Assembly (NCBI GenBank): GCA_009691445.1
Contig: SICL01000009.1
Coordinates: 1-62,272, forward strand
Length of the DNA: 62,272 bases
Reading direction: 5' to 3'
Source: Candidatus Taenariivivens baikalensis
GTDB taxonomy: Bacteria > Omnitrophota > Omnitrophia > Omnitrophales > Aquincolibacteriaceae
The position numbers and the translations under genes were made by a program. This document shows, piece by piece, positions 9,736-18,748 of this stretch; the stretch's first letter is position 1; every line of letters begins with the position of its first letter. Below the pieces are notes generated by a model. It searched no databases and was not told the DNA's origin. It worked only from the letters and a program-made list of their open reading frames with translations.

Positions 9736-10971
9736 ATGACAAGGAAGTTTTTAAATCTTTTTATTTTTTTGTTTCTGGCTGTTTTTTTCCCCTTTGTCTC
9801 GACGCTTTCTGCCGGTGAAATCGATGATAAATATCTCCTGACACGTGATGAGGAAATTCACGTTAAACAGGCCCGCGCCGGCGATTTGAACTATAAGATC
9901 GAAGCTCTCCACCAGCAGATTGTCCGAGAACAGGAGCAGCTTAAGATCACGAACGAAAAAATCTGGAAAGAATTCTCTCAAAACCTCGAAGTTGAACGCC
10001 GTGAGCTTCGTGAGAAGCTTGATACCATTACCCAGCGTCAGACCCAGTTTGAAGCTGAGCTGGAACGTAAACGCCAGCTTGATGAAGTCCGGGTGCATGA
10101 GAAAGATAATGAACTGAAACGGATGATGATGGATGTGGAACGTTTACGCCTTGAGATTGGGGAAGACCAAAAGGTGGTCGAGGATATGCGCCGTGCCGTG
10201 AAGGATCGAAAGGTCCGGTCTGAAGTGATTAACCAGGAAGGGAAAAAAGCTGAGGCAGGCAGCGAGGTCCTTCAAAATGGTGCGATTCATATTGGGAGCA
10301 TAAGCGGCCGTCAGGTTTTGGATAAAGGCTCGTTCAGTATGAAAAATGTTCAGCCTGAATACAGTCTTTCCGTGGGTGATATTTTGGGAATTGAGGTTTG
10401 GCATAATCCGGATCTGACGAGGAGAGTTTCCGTGCGGCCTGATGGACGCATCTCCCTTCCCTTGGCCGGCGATCTTGACGTGGTGGGCATCAGTCTGATT
10501 CAGCTGCGCGAAATGATTGCTGACAAGCTGAAGGATTATATTCGCAACCCTCAGGTGACGATCGCCATCGAGGGCTTTGGCGGCCGAAAATTTATTATGC
10601 TGGGAGAAATAAGCTCTCCAGGCGTGTACCGGTTTCAGGAGTCGATCACGCTTATTGAAGCGGTGGCTCTGGCAGGAGGTTTCACCAAAGAATCTCATCA
10701 TGGCAAGATTATGATTATCCGCGGGGATATTCGTAAACAGCAGCAGGTTAAAATCATTACGGTCAATGCAGCGAATATTCTCCAGCGCGGTATGCTGACT
10801 GAAAATCTTACGATTCTTCCCAACGACATTATTTTTCTGGGCAAAGACTTTCTTGGTGATTACCGCGCATTTATGGATGATGTGATTAATCCAAGCATCA
10901 GTAATATCCTCAATGTTTTTGTGCTGCGCGATGCTATCAACACCGCGAAACTGCCCATGACTGATAATTGA
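9736..10971 (+). CDS. Polysaccharide export protein (Wza-like, SLBB) with N-terminal coiled coil
   Basis: A 411-residue protein with a signal peptide (LNLFIFLFLAVFFPFVST, cleavage near LSAG). Residues 30-165 form a long charged coiled coil. From about residue 208 there is a poly_export domain (YSLSVGDILGIEVWHNPDLT, then VRPDGRISLPLAGDL), followed by an SLBB-type beta-grasp (GEISSPGVYRF, LAGGFT). In the family this forms the periplasmic and outer-membrane channel for capsule or exopolysaccharide. There is no lipobox cysteine at the signal cleavage site, unlike classic Wza, and the coiled-coil insert is not typical, so the N-terminus may reach across the periplasm. It is followed by the BY-kinase co-polymerase, its usual partner. 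Confidence 0.9.
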   Translation: MTRKFLNLFIFLFLAVFFPFVSTLSAGEIDDKYLLTRDEEIHVKQARAGDLNYKIEALHQQIVREQEQLKITNEKIWKEFSQNLEVERRELREKLDTITQRQTQFEAELERKRQLDEVRVHEKDNELKRMMMDVERLRLEIGEDQKVVEDMRRAVKDRKVRSEVINQEGKKAEAGSEVLQNGAIHIGSISGRQVLDKGSFSMKNVQPEYSLSVGDILGIEVWHNPDLTRRVSVRPDGRISLPLAGDLDVVGISLIQLREMIADKLKDYIRNPQVTIAIEGFGGRKFIMLGEISSPGVYRFQESITLIEAVALAGGFTKESHHGKIMIIRGDIRKQQQVKIITVNAANILQRGMLTENLTILPNDIIFLGKDFLGDYRAFMDDVINPSISNILNVFVLRDAINTAKLPMTDN

Positions 10972-10980
10972 AATGATCCA

Positions 10981-11066
10981 TAAAGAAAAAAGAAGAGGGA
11001 AGAGGGAAGAGAGAAGAGAGAAGATTTTTTCTTCCATCTTCCATCTTCCATCTTCCATCTTGTTTT
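10981..11066. repeat. Purine/pyrimidine palindrome (GGAAGAG / CTTCCAT units)
   Basis: The left arm is tandem GAAGAGGGAAGAGGGAAGAG; the right arm is four tandem CTTCCAT units. It sits in the 108-bp gap between the export gene and the kinase gene and could form a long hairpin in the transcript. A related copy lies at 13088. Confidence 0.85.
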
Positions 11067-11079
11067 TAGGTCGCGTGTC

Positions 11080-13074
11080 ATGGCTGAAGTAACCTCGCCT
11101 GCAGCAATGCTTCATAATCCTTCGGAAGGCAGTCGCTATGAGCTGACCTTAGGGGATTATTGGCGCATCCTGATTAAGCGCAAATTCATCATCTTTCTCA
11201 CCTTCATTTCTGTTCTCGTCGGAACGATTGCCTATACGAACGCGCAAATACCCATTTATCGGGCCGCTGCCGGTGTTAAGGTTTCCCAAGGTGGATCCGG
11301 GCGGGCTTTTATGAGTCCGGATATGTTTATGGGGGGCGGTTCTGATGCCATGGCCACTTATCAAAGCACCATGACGAGTCAGAAGGTGGTGGAGCGCGTA
11401 GTACTCCGGCTGGGATTGCTTGCGCCGGATGCGACCAAAGAGAGTCTGGCGGCCAAGGCTGATGAAATTCGTGATTCTATTTCGACCAAGCAGCTGGGTG
11501 ACACTAATATTATCAGTATTATCGTCCAGTATACCGACGCGAAGCTTTGCGCCTCGATTGCTAATCAAACGGCAGAAGTGTTCGTTGAAAACGACCTTCT
11601 TGACAAAACCCGGCAGGCTCGGAACCTTCGCCAGTTTGTCGAAAAACAGCTTTTTTTGTTTGAAGGAAAACTCAAGACCACGGAAGAAAAAATTCAGAAC
11701 TTCCGCCAGTCGGGAAAAGCACTGGGAATCGCGATCGGCCTGGAGCGGCAGCTTTCGGATTTGGAAAGAGAGCGTACCTTGCTGCTCAAGCAGTTTACCG
11801 AAAAACATCCGGATGTGGTCAAGGCTGATGAAATGATTGCCGGAGTCAGAAAAAATATTAAAAACCTTCCTTCCAATGAGCTTGAACTTGCCCGTCTTCA
11901 GCGGGACCTTGAAATCAATGATCGGTCCTATCGTGTCATGAAAGAAAAATTTGAGCAGGCGCGTCTTTCTGAAGTTGAGACGGTGAGTGAGGTCAGCGTG
12001 GCGGAGACTGCGTCTGTGAACAAGACGCCGATTTCTCCGAAAAAAAATCTGAATAAAATGATCGGATCCGTGGTTGGGATAATTCTCGGGATCATTTTTG
12101 CATTTGGCGTGGAGAGTCTTGATACCTCCATTGGAACCATTGAAGATGTGGAGCGAACGATCCGTCTGCCGGTCGTAGGGGTGGTGCCGTTCTTTGATCC
12201 TAGCGCGGAAGATTTGCCTTGGTGGCGCGTGGACCAAAGCATCATGCATATAGTCAAACGTCGCATGAGTTCAGCGCCTGACTCTTCGGCGCTTATTATG
12301 AATCAAGATTCATTTTCAACCTTATCTGAGGCCTACCGCATTTTACGAACCTTTGTTGAATTTATCCTGGAAAGGCAGCCGGGCGAAGGGGGGAAGGTTC
12401 TTTTGATCACGAGCACTGGACCGCAGGAAGGAAAATCACTTACCTCCTGCAATCTCGCGATATCCCTGGCCCAAGCGGGGCGTAAAACACTGTTGATTGA
12501 CGCGGATCTCCGGCGTCCTGTCGTTCATCGTCTTTTTGGTTTGAAACGCTCCCCCGGACTTGGAGAATTGCTTTTGAATATGGCTACCCTGGATGAAGTC
12601 AAATGCAGTATGGGGGATATCCTTATTGGGGAAAATTCCCAGTGGGATAAAGTGGTCTCTACCAAAATGCTGGACCGACTTGAAGTGATGCCCACGGGCC
12701 AATCGACTGAAAATCCTGCCGAACTTTTAGCATCAGCGGCCATGAAAAAGTTACTCATTGATCTTCGCCAAGTGTACGACTACGTTATTCTGGATACGCC
12801 GCCGGTGCTGCCGGTTACGGACGCGCGCACGCTGGGTATTTTGGCCGACTGTACTTTTTTTATTTATCGTGCTGGAAAAACGGCACGACGTTCACTCATT
12901 CGCGCCACCGAGGAACTGAATCTGGCCGGTGTTAAAGTCAAAGGGATTATCCTGAATCACGCCACGGCTGAAGCGACACTTACCGACCGTGATTATTATC
13001 AATATTACGGAGAAACCAAGAAAGAGAATCAGTCGCAGAAAAGACAACAACAGCAAGCTCAACGAAAAAAGTGA
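11080..13074 (+). CDS. Polysaccharide co-polymerase / bacterial tyrosine kinase (Wzc-type)
   Basis: A 664-residue inner-membrane protein. It has an N-terminal Wzz domain with a transmembrane helix at about 38-58, a periplasmic coiled-coil region (about 175-310), a second transmembrane helix (about 327-345) and a C-terminal cytoplasmic BY-kinase domain. The Walker A is GPQEGKS (447-453), Walker A' is LLIDADLRRP (D474, D476) and Walker B is VILDTPP (D572). The family controls chain length and export by cycles of autophosphorylation on a C-terminal tyrosine cluster. Here that cluster is short (DYYQYYGE) and followed by a Gln/Lys-rich tail. Wzz and kinase are fused in one chain, as in proteobacterial Wzc. 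It acts with the SLBB export protein just upstream. Confidence 0.93.
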   Translation: MAEVTSPAAMLHNPSEGSRYELTLGDYWRILIKRKFIIFLTFISVLVGTIAYTNAQIPIYRAAAGVKVSQGGSGRAFMSPDMFMGGGSDAMATYQSTMTSQKVVERVVLRLGLLAPDATKESLAAKADEIRDSISTKQLGDTNIISIIVQYTDAKLCASIANQTAEVFVENDLLDKTRQARNLRQFVEKQLFLFEGKLKTTEEKIQNFRQSGKALGIAIGLERQLSDLERERTLLLKQFTEKHPDVVKADEMIAGVRKNIKNLPSNELELARLQRDLEINDRSYRVMKEKFEQARLSEVETVSEVSVAETASVNKTPISPKKNLNKMIGSVVGIILGIIFAFGVESLDTSIGTIEDVERTIRLPVVGVVPFFDPSAEDLPWWRVDQSIMHIVKRRMSSAPDSSALIMNQDSFSTLSEAYRILRTFVEFILERQPGEGGKVLLITSTGPQEGKSLTSCNLAISLAQAGRKTLLIDADLRRPVVHRLFGLKRSPGLGELLLNMATLDEVKCSMGDILIGENSQWDKVVSTKMLDRLEVMPTGQSTENPAELLASAAMKKLLIDLRQVYDYVILDTPPVLPVTDARTLGILADCTFFIYRAGKTARRSLIRATEELNLAGVKVKGIILNHATAEATLTDRDYYQYYGETKKENQSQKRQQQQAQRKK

Positions 13075-13087
13075 TCAAAGGTCAAGT

Positions 13088-13180
13088 AGGAAGAGAGAAG
13101 AAGGAAGAAGGAAGAGGGAAGAGGGAAGAAAACTCTCTTCTTTTTTCTCTTCCATCTTCCTTCTTCCCTCTTCTCTCTCG
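13088..13180. repeat. Purine/pyrimidine palindrome (GGAAGAA / TTCTTCC units)
   Basis: The left arm is GGAAGAGAGAAGAAGGAAGA and similar tandem units; the right arm is CTTCCATCTTCCTTCTTCCC and similar. It belongs to the same family as the repeat at 10981. It occupies nearly the whole gap before the GTG-started epimerase gene, so its right arm forms the 5' region of that gene. Confidence 0.85.
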
Positions 13181-13193
13181 GGAGTACATCTAA

Positions 13194-14207
13194 GTGAAGC
13201 GTGTTCTTGTAACAGGCGGCGCGGGTTTTATCGGATCTCATCTCGTGGATTATCTTTTGAAGCGGGGAGATACGGTGACATGTCTTGATAATCTTACGAC
13301 AGGTTCCCGGGTTAATATCGAGCACCACGCTAAGAATAAACAATTCAAGGTGGTTGAAGGGAGTATTTTGAATGAAAGCCTTGTGGAACAGGCGGTCCTT
13401 GAAGCCGATTTAATTTTTCATCTCGCGGCAGCCGTCGGTGTACGTCATATTGTGCAAAATCCGCTGGAGTCGATTATTGTAAATGTCGAAGGGACGGCCT
13501 GTGTGTTGCGATACGCGCATAAGTATAAAAAGAAAATTGTTTTGGCATCTTCCTCTGAAGTTTATGGCAAAAGTAATGCCGTGCCTTACCGAGAAGACGG
13601 AGACCGTTTGCTTGGATCGACAACGATTAATCGATGGTCGTACGCAGCCAGCAAGGCGATTGATGAGCATATGGCGCTGAATTATGCCTCGCAGGGGCTT
13701 CCGGTCGTGATTCTCCGTTTTTTTAATACCTATGGCCCGCGGATTAATGAACAGGCTTATGGGACGGTGATTGCTCAGTTTATCCGTCAGGCATTTTTAA
13801 ATGATCCGATGACGGTGCATGGGAGCGGTTATCAGGTGCGGTGCTTCACCTATGTGGAAGATACGGTGGCGGGGGTGGTGAGTTCTTCGGAAATCAAAGA
13901 AGCGGAAGGCCAGATTTTTAATCTTGGGAATCCGCGGCCCTGGACGGTTGTGGATTTAGCCCAATTGGTAAAAAAAATCACGCGTTCAAAATCCGAAATC
14001 AGTCATGTCCCGTACAAGGATTATTACGGTCTCAGTTATGAAGATACGCCCATCCGGATTCCTGATATTACCAAGGCTCACCAAATTCTGGATTTTAATC
14101 CGGAGATTCATTTGGAAGAGGGGCTTCGCCGGACGATCAACTGGTGCCGGGAAAATTATCAATCTGCCCGCAACACGCAAAAAAAGAACCGCATTTTATC
14201 CGATTAA
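13194..14207 (+). CDS. NAD-dependent sugar-nucleotide epimerase/dehydratase
   Basis: A 337-residue extended SDR protein. The GTG start gives MKRVLVTGGAGFIGSH, with the NAD-binding GxxGxxG motif at the N-terminus. The catalytic YxxxK is in WSYAASKAIDEH and the preceding serines are in LASSSEVYGKS. LRFFNTYGPR and RCFTYVEDT are typical of UDP-glucose 4-epimerase and UDP-glucuronate decarboxylase relatives. It would supply an activated sugar for the adjacent polysaccharide genes. The exact substrate cannot be read from the sequence. The start follows the palindrome at 13088 with no strong Shine-Dalgarno. Confidence 0.88.
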   Translation: MKRVLVTGGAGFIGSHLVDYLLKRGDTVTCLDNLTTGSRVNIEHHAKNKQFKVVEGSILNESLVEQAVLEADLIFHLAAAVGVRHIVQNPLESIIVNVEGTACVLRYAHKYKKKIVLASSSEVYGKSNAVPYREDGDRLLGSTTINRWSYAASKAIDEHMALNYASQGLPVVILRFFNTYGPRINEQAYGTVIAQFIRQAFLNDPMTVHGSGYQVRCFTYVEDTVAGVVSSSEIKEAEGQIFNLGNPRPWTVVDLAQLVKKITRSKSEISHVPYKDYYGLSYEDTPIRIPDITKAHQILDFNPEIHLEEGLRRTINWCRENYQSARNTQKKNRILSD

Positions 14208-14250
14208 AAGACCTTTTTAAAATGGTCGGAATTTTTCGATAACAAGATAC

Positions 14251-14320
14251 GTCATTGCGAGGGAACGTAGCGACCGCGGCAATCTCTCTGCCGGGATTGC
14301 TTCGCTTCGCTCGCAATGAC
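14251..14320. repeat. CATTGCGAG palindromic repeat
   Basis: Begins GTCATTGCGAGGGAACG and ends TTCGCTCGCAATGAC, with CGGCAATCTC and GGGATTGCTTCG inside. The outer arms are complementary. It is the cleanest copy of this family in the window, placed between the epimerase and ligase genes. Confidence 0.88.
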
Positions 14321-14336
14321 GAGAATGAAATAATCT

Positions 14337-15770
14337 ATGGCGCAACTTTTCGGCATGATCCTCGTTGTCCTTGCGATGCTGGGGCTCGGGATCTATATTG
14401 GCCCCACCGTTATCGAGAATCCTCAGATTATTATTGGCACTGCCGTGGGAGGATTCGTCCTGCTTTTGGCGCTTACCCGGTTTAATTTGGCCCTGATGTT
14501 TTTGCTTTTTATCATCCCTTTTTCTGTTCAATTTAATTTGGGGTATTTGACGGGCAAAACCCCCATTGATTTTAGTGTGGATGATTTTTTTATCATTTGT
14601 GTTGCATTCACATGGCTTGTTTATCTTACGAAATCCCGTAAGCCGCCTTATGTCGCGAATTCAATGACTTGGCCCTTTGTGGCCTATTTTTCAGCGAGTC
14701 TCATTTCCTTTATCCCTATGGTTGCTTCGGGTAAAGGAAACATTGCTCTTTCAATGCTCCACCTGATTAAATGGTATGAATATGTGTTCGTTTATTTTGT
14801 GCTCGTCCGGACACTGGAGAGCAGGGAGCAGATTGTCAAGTTTGCGGTGCTTCAAATTATCAGCAGCGTGATGATTACCTTGTTTCAGTTTTTTCAGATT
14901 CTTACCGGCTTTGCCCGGGGGCAAACATCGGGATTCGCTCACTCGGCCATGGCGACCTTTGGCAGTAATGGAATTCTGGGCGCTTATTATGTCTTTTTTT
15001 TATCGATTATTATCTCCTTCATTGTGACGGCGAAGTCACCCAAATATCGTCTGTGGCTTTTCGCAAGTGCCGGGCTTATGGCCTTTACCCTGTTTTATAC
15101 GTTTGCCCGTTCCGCTTATCTGGGTATGGTTGTTGCTTTTATTGTCTTGGGATTTCTTCACCGCAAAATGATGGCGATCTTTTCGCTTCTGCTTTTATGT
15201 ATGCTTCCGGCGGTTTCGAGCAAGGCTGTGAATCAGAGAATTAGCATGACGACGAACCTCAATGCCAGGGCCCTTCAGCGCGTGGGACATTTCAACGGCA
15301 ATCGGAATGCTTTTTATAAAATGGCGCAGTCTTCAGGGGGGATTACCCTGGACGAATCTTCGATGGAGCGGCTTAAAGCCTGGAGAAGAGCTAAACAAGT
15401 TATTTACGATAATCTCTTTATTGGGACCGGCTATTGGAGTGGACGCTTCGTTGGAATTTTCGGCATGACCACTGCCCATAGTTTTTATGTGACCACCATT
15501 TTGGAGCTTGGGATCGTGGGATTAGGATCCTTTATCTGGCTTTCCTGGGCCCTTATTTTTAATGCGGCTATCTTCGGTGACAAAACGCGTGATTCTTTTT
15601 ATTGTGCGATTAGCCGGGGACTTGTCGCCGGCTATGTCGGTATCCTCGTCCACTGTGTTTTTGGAGAAACGTTTGAAGACTTTCGTTTGACGGGTCCGCT
15701 CTGGATGATGTGCGGTATTGTTTTCGCCGCCAAACGTATCGATGAAGAAGCCAGAGGGATTTATCGTTAG
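14337..15770 (+). CDS. O-antigen ligase / polymerase family membrane protein
   Basis: A 477-residue polytopic protein with about ten to twelve hydrophobic segments. A large hydrophilic loop (about residues 305-355, including NARALQRVGHFNGNRNAFYK and MERLKAWRRAKQVI) lies between helices near the C-terminus. This is the Wzy/WaaL-type arrangement, in which the big periplasmic loop takes part in joining lipid-linked glycans. The sequence FARSAYLGMVVAF matches the arginine-containing helix common in this family. It lies in the polysaccharide cluster after the epimerase, so it probably polymerises repeat units or ligates them; sequence alone does not separate the two roles. Its 3' end overlaps the next gene. 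Confidence 0.82.
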   Translation: MAQLFGMILVVLAMLGLGIYIGPTVIENPQIIIGTAVGGFVLLLALTRFNLALMFLLFIIPFSVQFNLGYLTGKTPIDFSVDDFFIICVAFTWLVYLTKSRKPPYVANSMTWPFVAYFSASLISFIPMVASGKGNIALSMLHLIKWYEYVFVYFVLVRTLESREQIVKFAVLQIISSVMITLFQFFQILTGFARGQTSGFAHSAMATFGSNGILGAYYVFFLSIIISFIVTAKSPKYRLWLFASAGLMAFTLFYTFARSAYLGMVVAFIVLGFLHRKMMAIFSLLLLCMLPAVSSKAVNQRISMTTNLNARALQRVGHFNGNRNAFYKMAQSSGGITLDESSMERLKAWRRAKQVIYDNLFIGTGYWSGRFVGIFGMTTAHSFYVTTILELGIVGLGSFIWLSWALIFNAAIFGDKTRDSFYCAISRGLVAGYVGILVHCVFGETFEDFRLTGPLWMMCGIVFAAKRIDEEARGIYR

Positions 15771-17316
15771 CTGTCAAAATCCGGAAAAAAGAAAGGCTCT
15801 TTTTTCCTGGGGTTTGTTTGGAATCGTGCTGCTTGGCATCGCAGGATTTATTTTACTGAGCGGCCTGACGGCTTATCCTGTTCCTTATACGGACGGCGTG
15901 TGCTATTTGATTCCCTCCATTAATTTGAAGGCCGGCCACGGCTTTGTGAACCAGGTGATTGATTATTCCTATTTGTATGATACGACTGGCAAGGCTAAAT
16001 TTAATTATTACGTGCCGCTTTTTTTTCTGACCCTTGCGGCCATGATCCGCCACCCTCATCCGGTAGATACTCTGGCAGCAATTGCTTTGATCAATCTCGC
16101 CAGTCTGTTCCTGAGCGCTTATCTTTTCTACCGGGCAGCCCGGTGGAAACAACCTCTTCGTCTATTTTCCGCGGGTTTGATGAGCCTCTGTCTTTTAGGG
16201 CTTGCCACATCGTTCCCGGGACATTACGGCTGCCGGCCTGAGATTCTGGCGACTTTTGTGTTTGTCTGCGGCGCTTCGTGGCTTTTAAAATTCAAAACTG
16301 AAAAGCCGTGGATCGTGCTGGGAATCTGTCTGGGGCTGATGGCCGCGTCTTATCCCCCAGGTTCGATTGTGTTCGGAATCGGGATTGGCTTGTATTATTC
16401 GCTGACCCGCAAGACGAAATCTGTCATTCTGTTTATGGCGTTAACGTGCGGGATTGCCCTGGCGGTTTTTTTCCTGGTTTTAGGGTGCAGTCCGTACGGT
16501 ATTTCGGAGACCTTATCCGCGTGTTTGAAGCATATCAAGAATGAACGGGCCGTGTCAGTCAGGCAATTGATTCGATGGGGGCGTATTTTCTTTTATCCCA
16601 CCGGCACTTTTTACGCATCGATGATCCTTTTGGCAATCGGGGTCTTTGTAGATCTCCTTCGGATTCACTGGTCCAAGGTTGCTTCAAAGACTTTGACCGT
16701 GTTAGGAATGGCGTGCTTTTTTTTTGCAGTTAATTCGCTCACGATTAAATTCGGGGGCCGCCGTACGGCACCTCTTTATTTATTTTCTCCGGCTTTCTTC
16801 GTGATCCTGATTTATCGAATGACCCATCCTCCGATTCAAAACCGGTGGTGGAAATGGCTGATGATTTTTCTTGTAGCCCTGTGCTGTGCGGGATTTGTGA
16901 GAAGCGCCTTACTTTATCCATTTTATGAGAAAGAGGGTGTGAAACTTGAGCAGGCACGTCAGATCTTCTCAGGTTTTGTAAAACAAAAAGTTTTTGAGCA
17001 TCGTATCCTGGGTATTTCGGAATCTATGTGGGTGTTGTCAGAAGATTATGATCGCATGGTCATTTGTCAGGGTTGGACGGGGCGCTGCGATCTAAAAAAT
17101 GAAAATCTTGTCATCTTTTGGCAGCAGCAGGCCTCGGGGTGGGGAGAGCAGGCGCCGGAGATACATTTAGGATTCAAAAAAATTTGGGATAATTTTGTTC
17201 CCTCGGAGCCGAGAATTTTTGGAATCAAGCTGGCCCACACCATTCCCGGTTATGCCTTTGCGATCTATGTTCCCCCGGATCAATACGAATCTTTCAAGCA
17301 GCAGTTGTCATTCTGA
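15742..17316 (+). CDS. Polytopic membrane protein, GT-C-like glycosyltransferase
   Basis: About 524 residues from the ATG at 15742, which overlaps the ligase gene by 29 bp; a TTG at 15718 is a less likely start. It has about ten transmembrane segments. The first extracytoplasmic loop carries an acidic motif (YTDGVCYLIPSINLKAGHG), as in GT-C enzymes that use polyprenyl-phosphate sugars (PMT/ArnT-like). A soluble region of about 140 residues follows the last helix. The overlap suggests translation coupled to the ligase and a role in decorating the same glycan. The family assignment rests on topology and the Asp motif, so moderate confidence only. Confidence 0.7.
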   Translation: MKKPEGFIVSCQNPEKRKALFSWGLFGIVLLGIAGFILLSGLTAYPVPYTDGVCYLIPSINLKAGHGFVNQVIDYSYLYDTTGKAKFNYYVPLFFLTLAAMIRHPHPVDTLAAIALINLASLFLSAYLFYRAARWKQPLRLFSAGLMSLCLLGLATSFPGHYGCRPEILATFVFVCGASWLLKFKTEKPWIVLGICLGLMAASYPPGSIVFGIGIGLYYSLTRKTKSVILFMALTCGIALAVFFLVLGCSPYGISETLSACLKHIKNERAVSVRQLIRWGRIFFYPTGTFYASMILLAIGVFVDLLRIHWSKVASKTLTVLGMACFFFAVNSLTIKFGGRRTAPLYLFSPAFFVILIYRMTHPPIQNRWWKWLMIFLVALCCAGFVRSALLYPFYEKEGVKLEQARQIFSGFVKQKVFEHRILGISESMWVLSEDYDRMVICQGWTGRCDLKNENLVIFWQQQASGWGEQAPEIHLGFKKIWDNFVPSEPRIFGIKLAHTIPGYAFAIYVPPDQYESFKQQLSF

Positions 17317-17326
17317 GAATCGTTTG

Positions 17327-17356
17327 TTGACAAGCTGAAGGCGTGTTTGGTAATAT
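17327..17356 (+). promoter_or_regulatory. Predicted sigma-70 promoter for guaB3
   Basis: TTGACA (17327-17332), an 18-bp spacer and TAATAT (17351-17356). It lies just after the polysaccharide cluster and about 125 bp before the guaB3 start, so the guanine genes probably form a separate transcription unit. Confidence 0.65.
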
Positions 17357-17481
17357 TCGCCATGGATCAGTCAATTTTCGATCACCCCCGCTTTTTTCCG
17401 TCTTTTCAAAGAGTTTTTCCGATTTTCAAAAAAGCTCGCGTGTGAGTTTTTTTGATTTAAACGTTTAGAAGGAGTCTTTTC

Positions 17482-18642
17482 ATGTCCCAGTTTATTGGCC
17501 GTGATCGAAAAGCCCGTCGTGCTTATGGATTTGATGAAATAGCCCTTGTCCCCAGTGATATGACGATCAATCCGGATGAAGTGGACATTAAGCTGACGCT
17601 GGGAGATCAAACCTTTGGAATCCCTTTTTTAGCCTCAGCCATGGACGGAGTGGTGGATCCGGCATTTGCAATTGCGATGGGAAAGCTGGGTGGTTTGGCT
17701 GTGCTCAATCTGGAAGGAATTTATGTGCGCTACGAAGATTATCAGTCGATCTTGGAAGACATTGCAACGGCTACACCGGAACAAGCCACGAAGCTGGTTC
17801 AAAAGCTTTATGAAGAACCGATTAAAGAAAAACTGATTGCCAAGCGTATCAGGGAAATCAAGAAGGCCAAAGTGCCCTGCGCAGTCAGTTCGATTCCTCA
17901 AAAGGCTGAAAAATATGGGAAGATTGCCGAAGAAGCTGGCGCCGATATTTTTGTGGTGCAATCCACCGTGACAACGGTGAAACATGTTTCAAGCGCTTAT
18001 AAAGTTGTGGATTTTACCAAGTTCTGTAAATCGATGAAGATTCCTGTGCTTCTTGGGAATTGTGTGACGTACAAGGTTGCGCTCGATCTTGCAGACACCG
18101 GATGCGCGGGAATTTTAGTGGGCATTGGTCCTGGTTCGGCCTGCACGACGCGTGGTGTTCTTGGGCTTGGAGTTCCTCAGGTCACGGCGATTGCAGATTG
18201 CGCGGCTGCCCGGGAAGTCTATTATAAGAAGACAGGACGCCGTGTTGCCATTATTGCCGACGGCGGGATGTCTACGGGCGGGGATGTGTGTAAATCTTTT
18301 GCTTGTGGGGCGGATGCCGTGATGGTTGGCTCTGCCTTTGCTCGTGCCAAGGAAGCGCCAGGTAAAGGGTTTCACTGGGGCATGGCGACTCCTCATGCCA
18401 ATCTTCCGCGCGGGACAAGGATCCGGGTGGGAACGACCGGATCCCTCGAACAGATTCTCTACGGCCCTGCGGACCTTGATGATGGAACGCAAAATCTTGT
18501 GGGGGCGCTTCGTACTTCGATGGGCAACCTGGGCGCCAGCACGATTCCCGAGATGCAGCTGACGGAAATTGTCATTGCTCCTGCGATTCGAACCGAAGGA
18601 AAACTTTTCCAATCTGCGCAGCGCGTGGGAATGGGCAAATAA
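17482..18642 (+). CDS. guaB3: GuaB3-type IMP dehydrogenase family protein
   Basis: A 386-residue TIM-barrel protein of the IMPDH/GMP reductase superfamily without the CBS domain pair of ordinary GuaB. The catalytic loop is GIGPGSACTTR with Cys221. Other marks are the N-terminal GFDEIALVPSD, the phosphate-binding IADGGMSTGGD and AVMVGSAFA. Length and these motifs fit the GuaB3 group known from cyanobacteria and actinobacteria. IMPDH oxidises IMP to XMP, which GuaA downstream aminates to GMP, so the pairing supports IMP dehydrogenase rather than GMP reductase activity. The start has an AGAAGGAG Shine-Dalgarno (about 17468). Confidence 0.88.
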   Translation: MSQFIGRDRKARRAYGFDEIALVPSDMTINPDEVDIKLTLGDQTFGIPFLASAMDGVVDPAFAIAMGKLGGLAVLNLEGIYVRYEDYQSILEDIATATPEQATKLVQKLYEEPIKEKLIAKRIREIKKAKVPCAVSSIPQKAEKYGKIAEEAGADIFVVQSTVTTVKHVSSAYKVVDFTKFCKSMKIPVLLGNCVTYKVALDLADTGCAGILVGIGPGSACTTRGVLGLGVPQVTAIADCAAAREVYYKKTGRRVAIIADGGMSTGGDVCKSFACGADAVMVGSAFARAKEAPGKGFHWGMATPHANLPRGTRIRVGTTGSLEQILYGPADLDDGTQNLVGALRTSMGNLGASTIPEMQLTEIVIAPAIRTEGKLFQSAQRVGMGK

Positions 18643-18649
18643 ATTAATC

Positions 18650-18732
18650 GAAGCGGAATCACGCGGATAAAAAATCGCAGAAATACGCCGAGCTAAGGGG
18701 TTCTGCGTCAATCCGCGTTTTCTTCCGCGTTT
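18650..18732. repeat. GCGGAT-type palindrome
   Basis: The left part has GAAGCGGAATCACGCGGAT and GAAATACGCC; the right part has CTGCGTCAATCCGCG and CTTCCGCG, forming an imperfect inverted repeat. A second copy is at 46885. It fills the gap between guaB3 and guaA. Confidence 0.8.
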
Positions 18733-18748
18733 ATTAGAGATGTTTTAA

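Noticed and set aside
10144..11115. 323-codon minus-strand ORF covering the export gene and a palindrome
   Set aside because: Its N-terminal part (DGRWKMEEK-like) is translated palindrome and the rest is antisense to the export gene.
11149..12249. 366-codon minus-strand ORF opposite the BY-kinase gene
   Set aside because: A mirror of the codon pattern of a certain gene; no start signal or recognisable domain.
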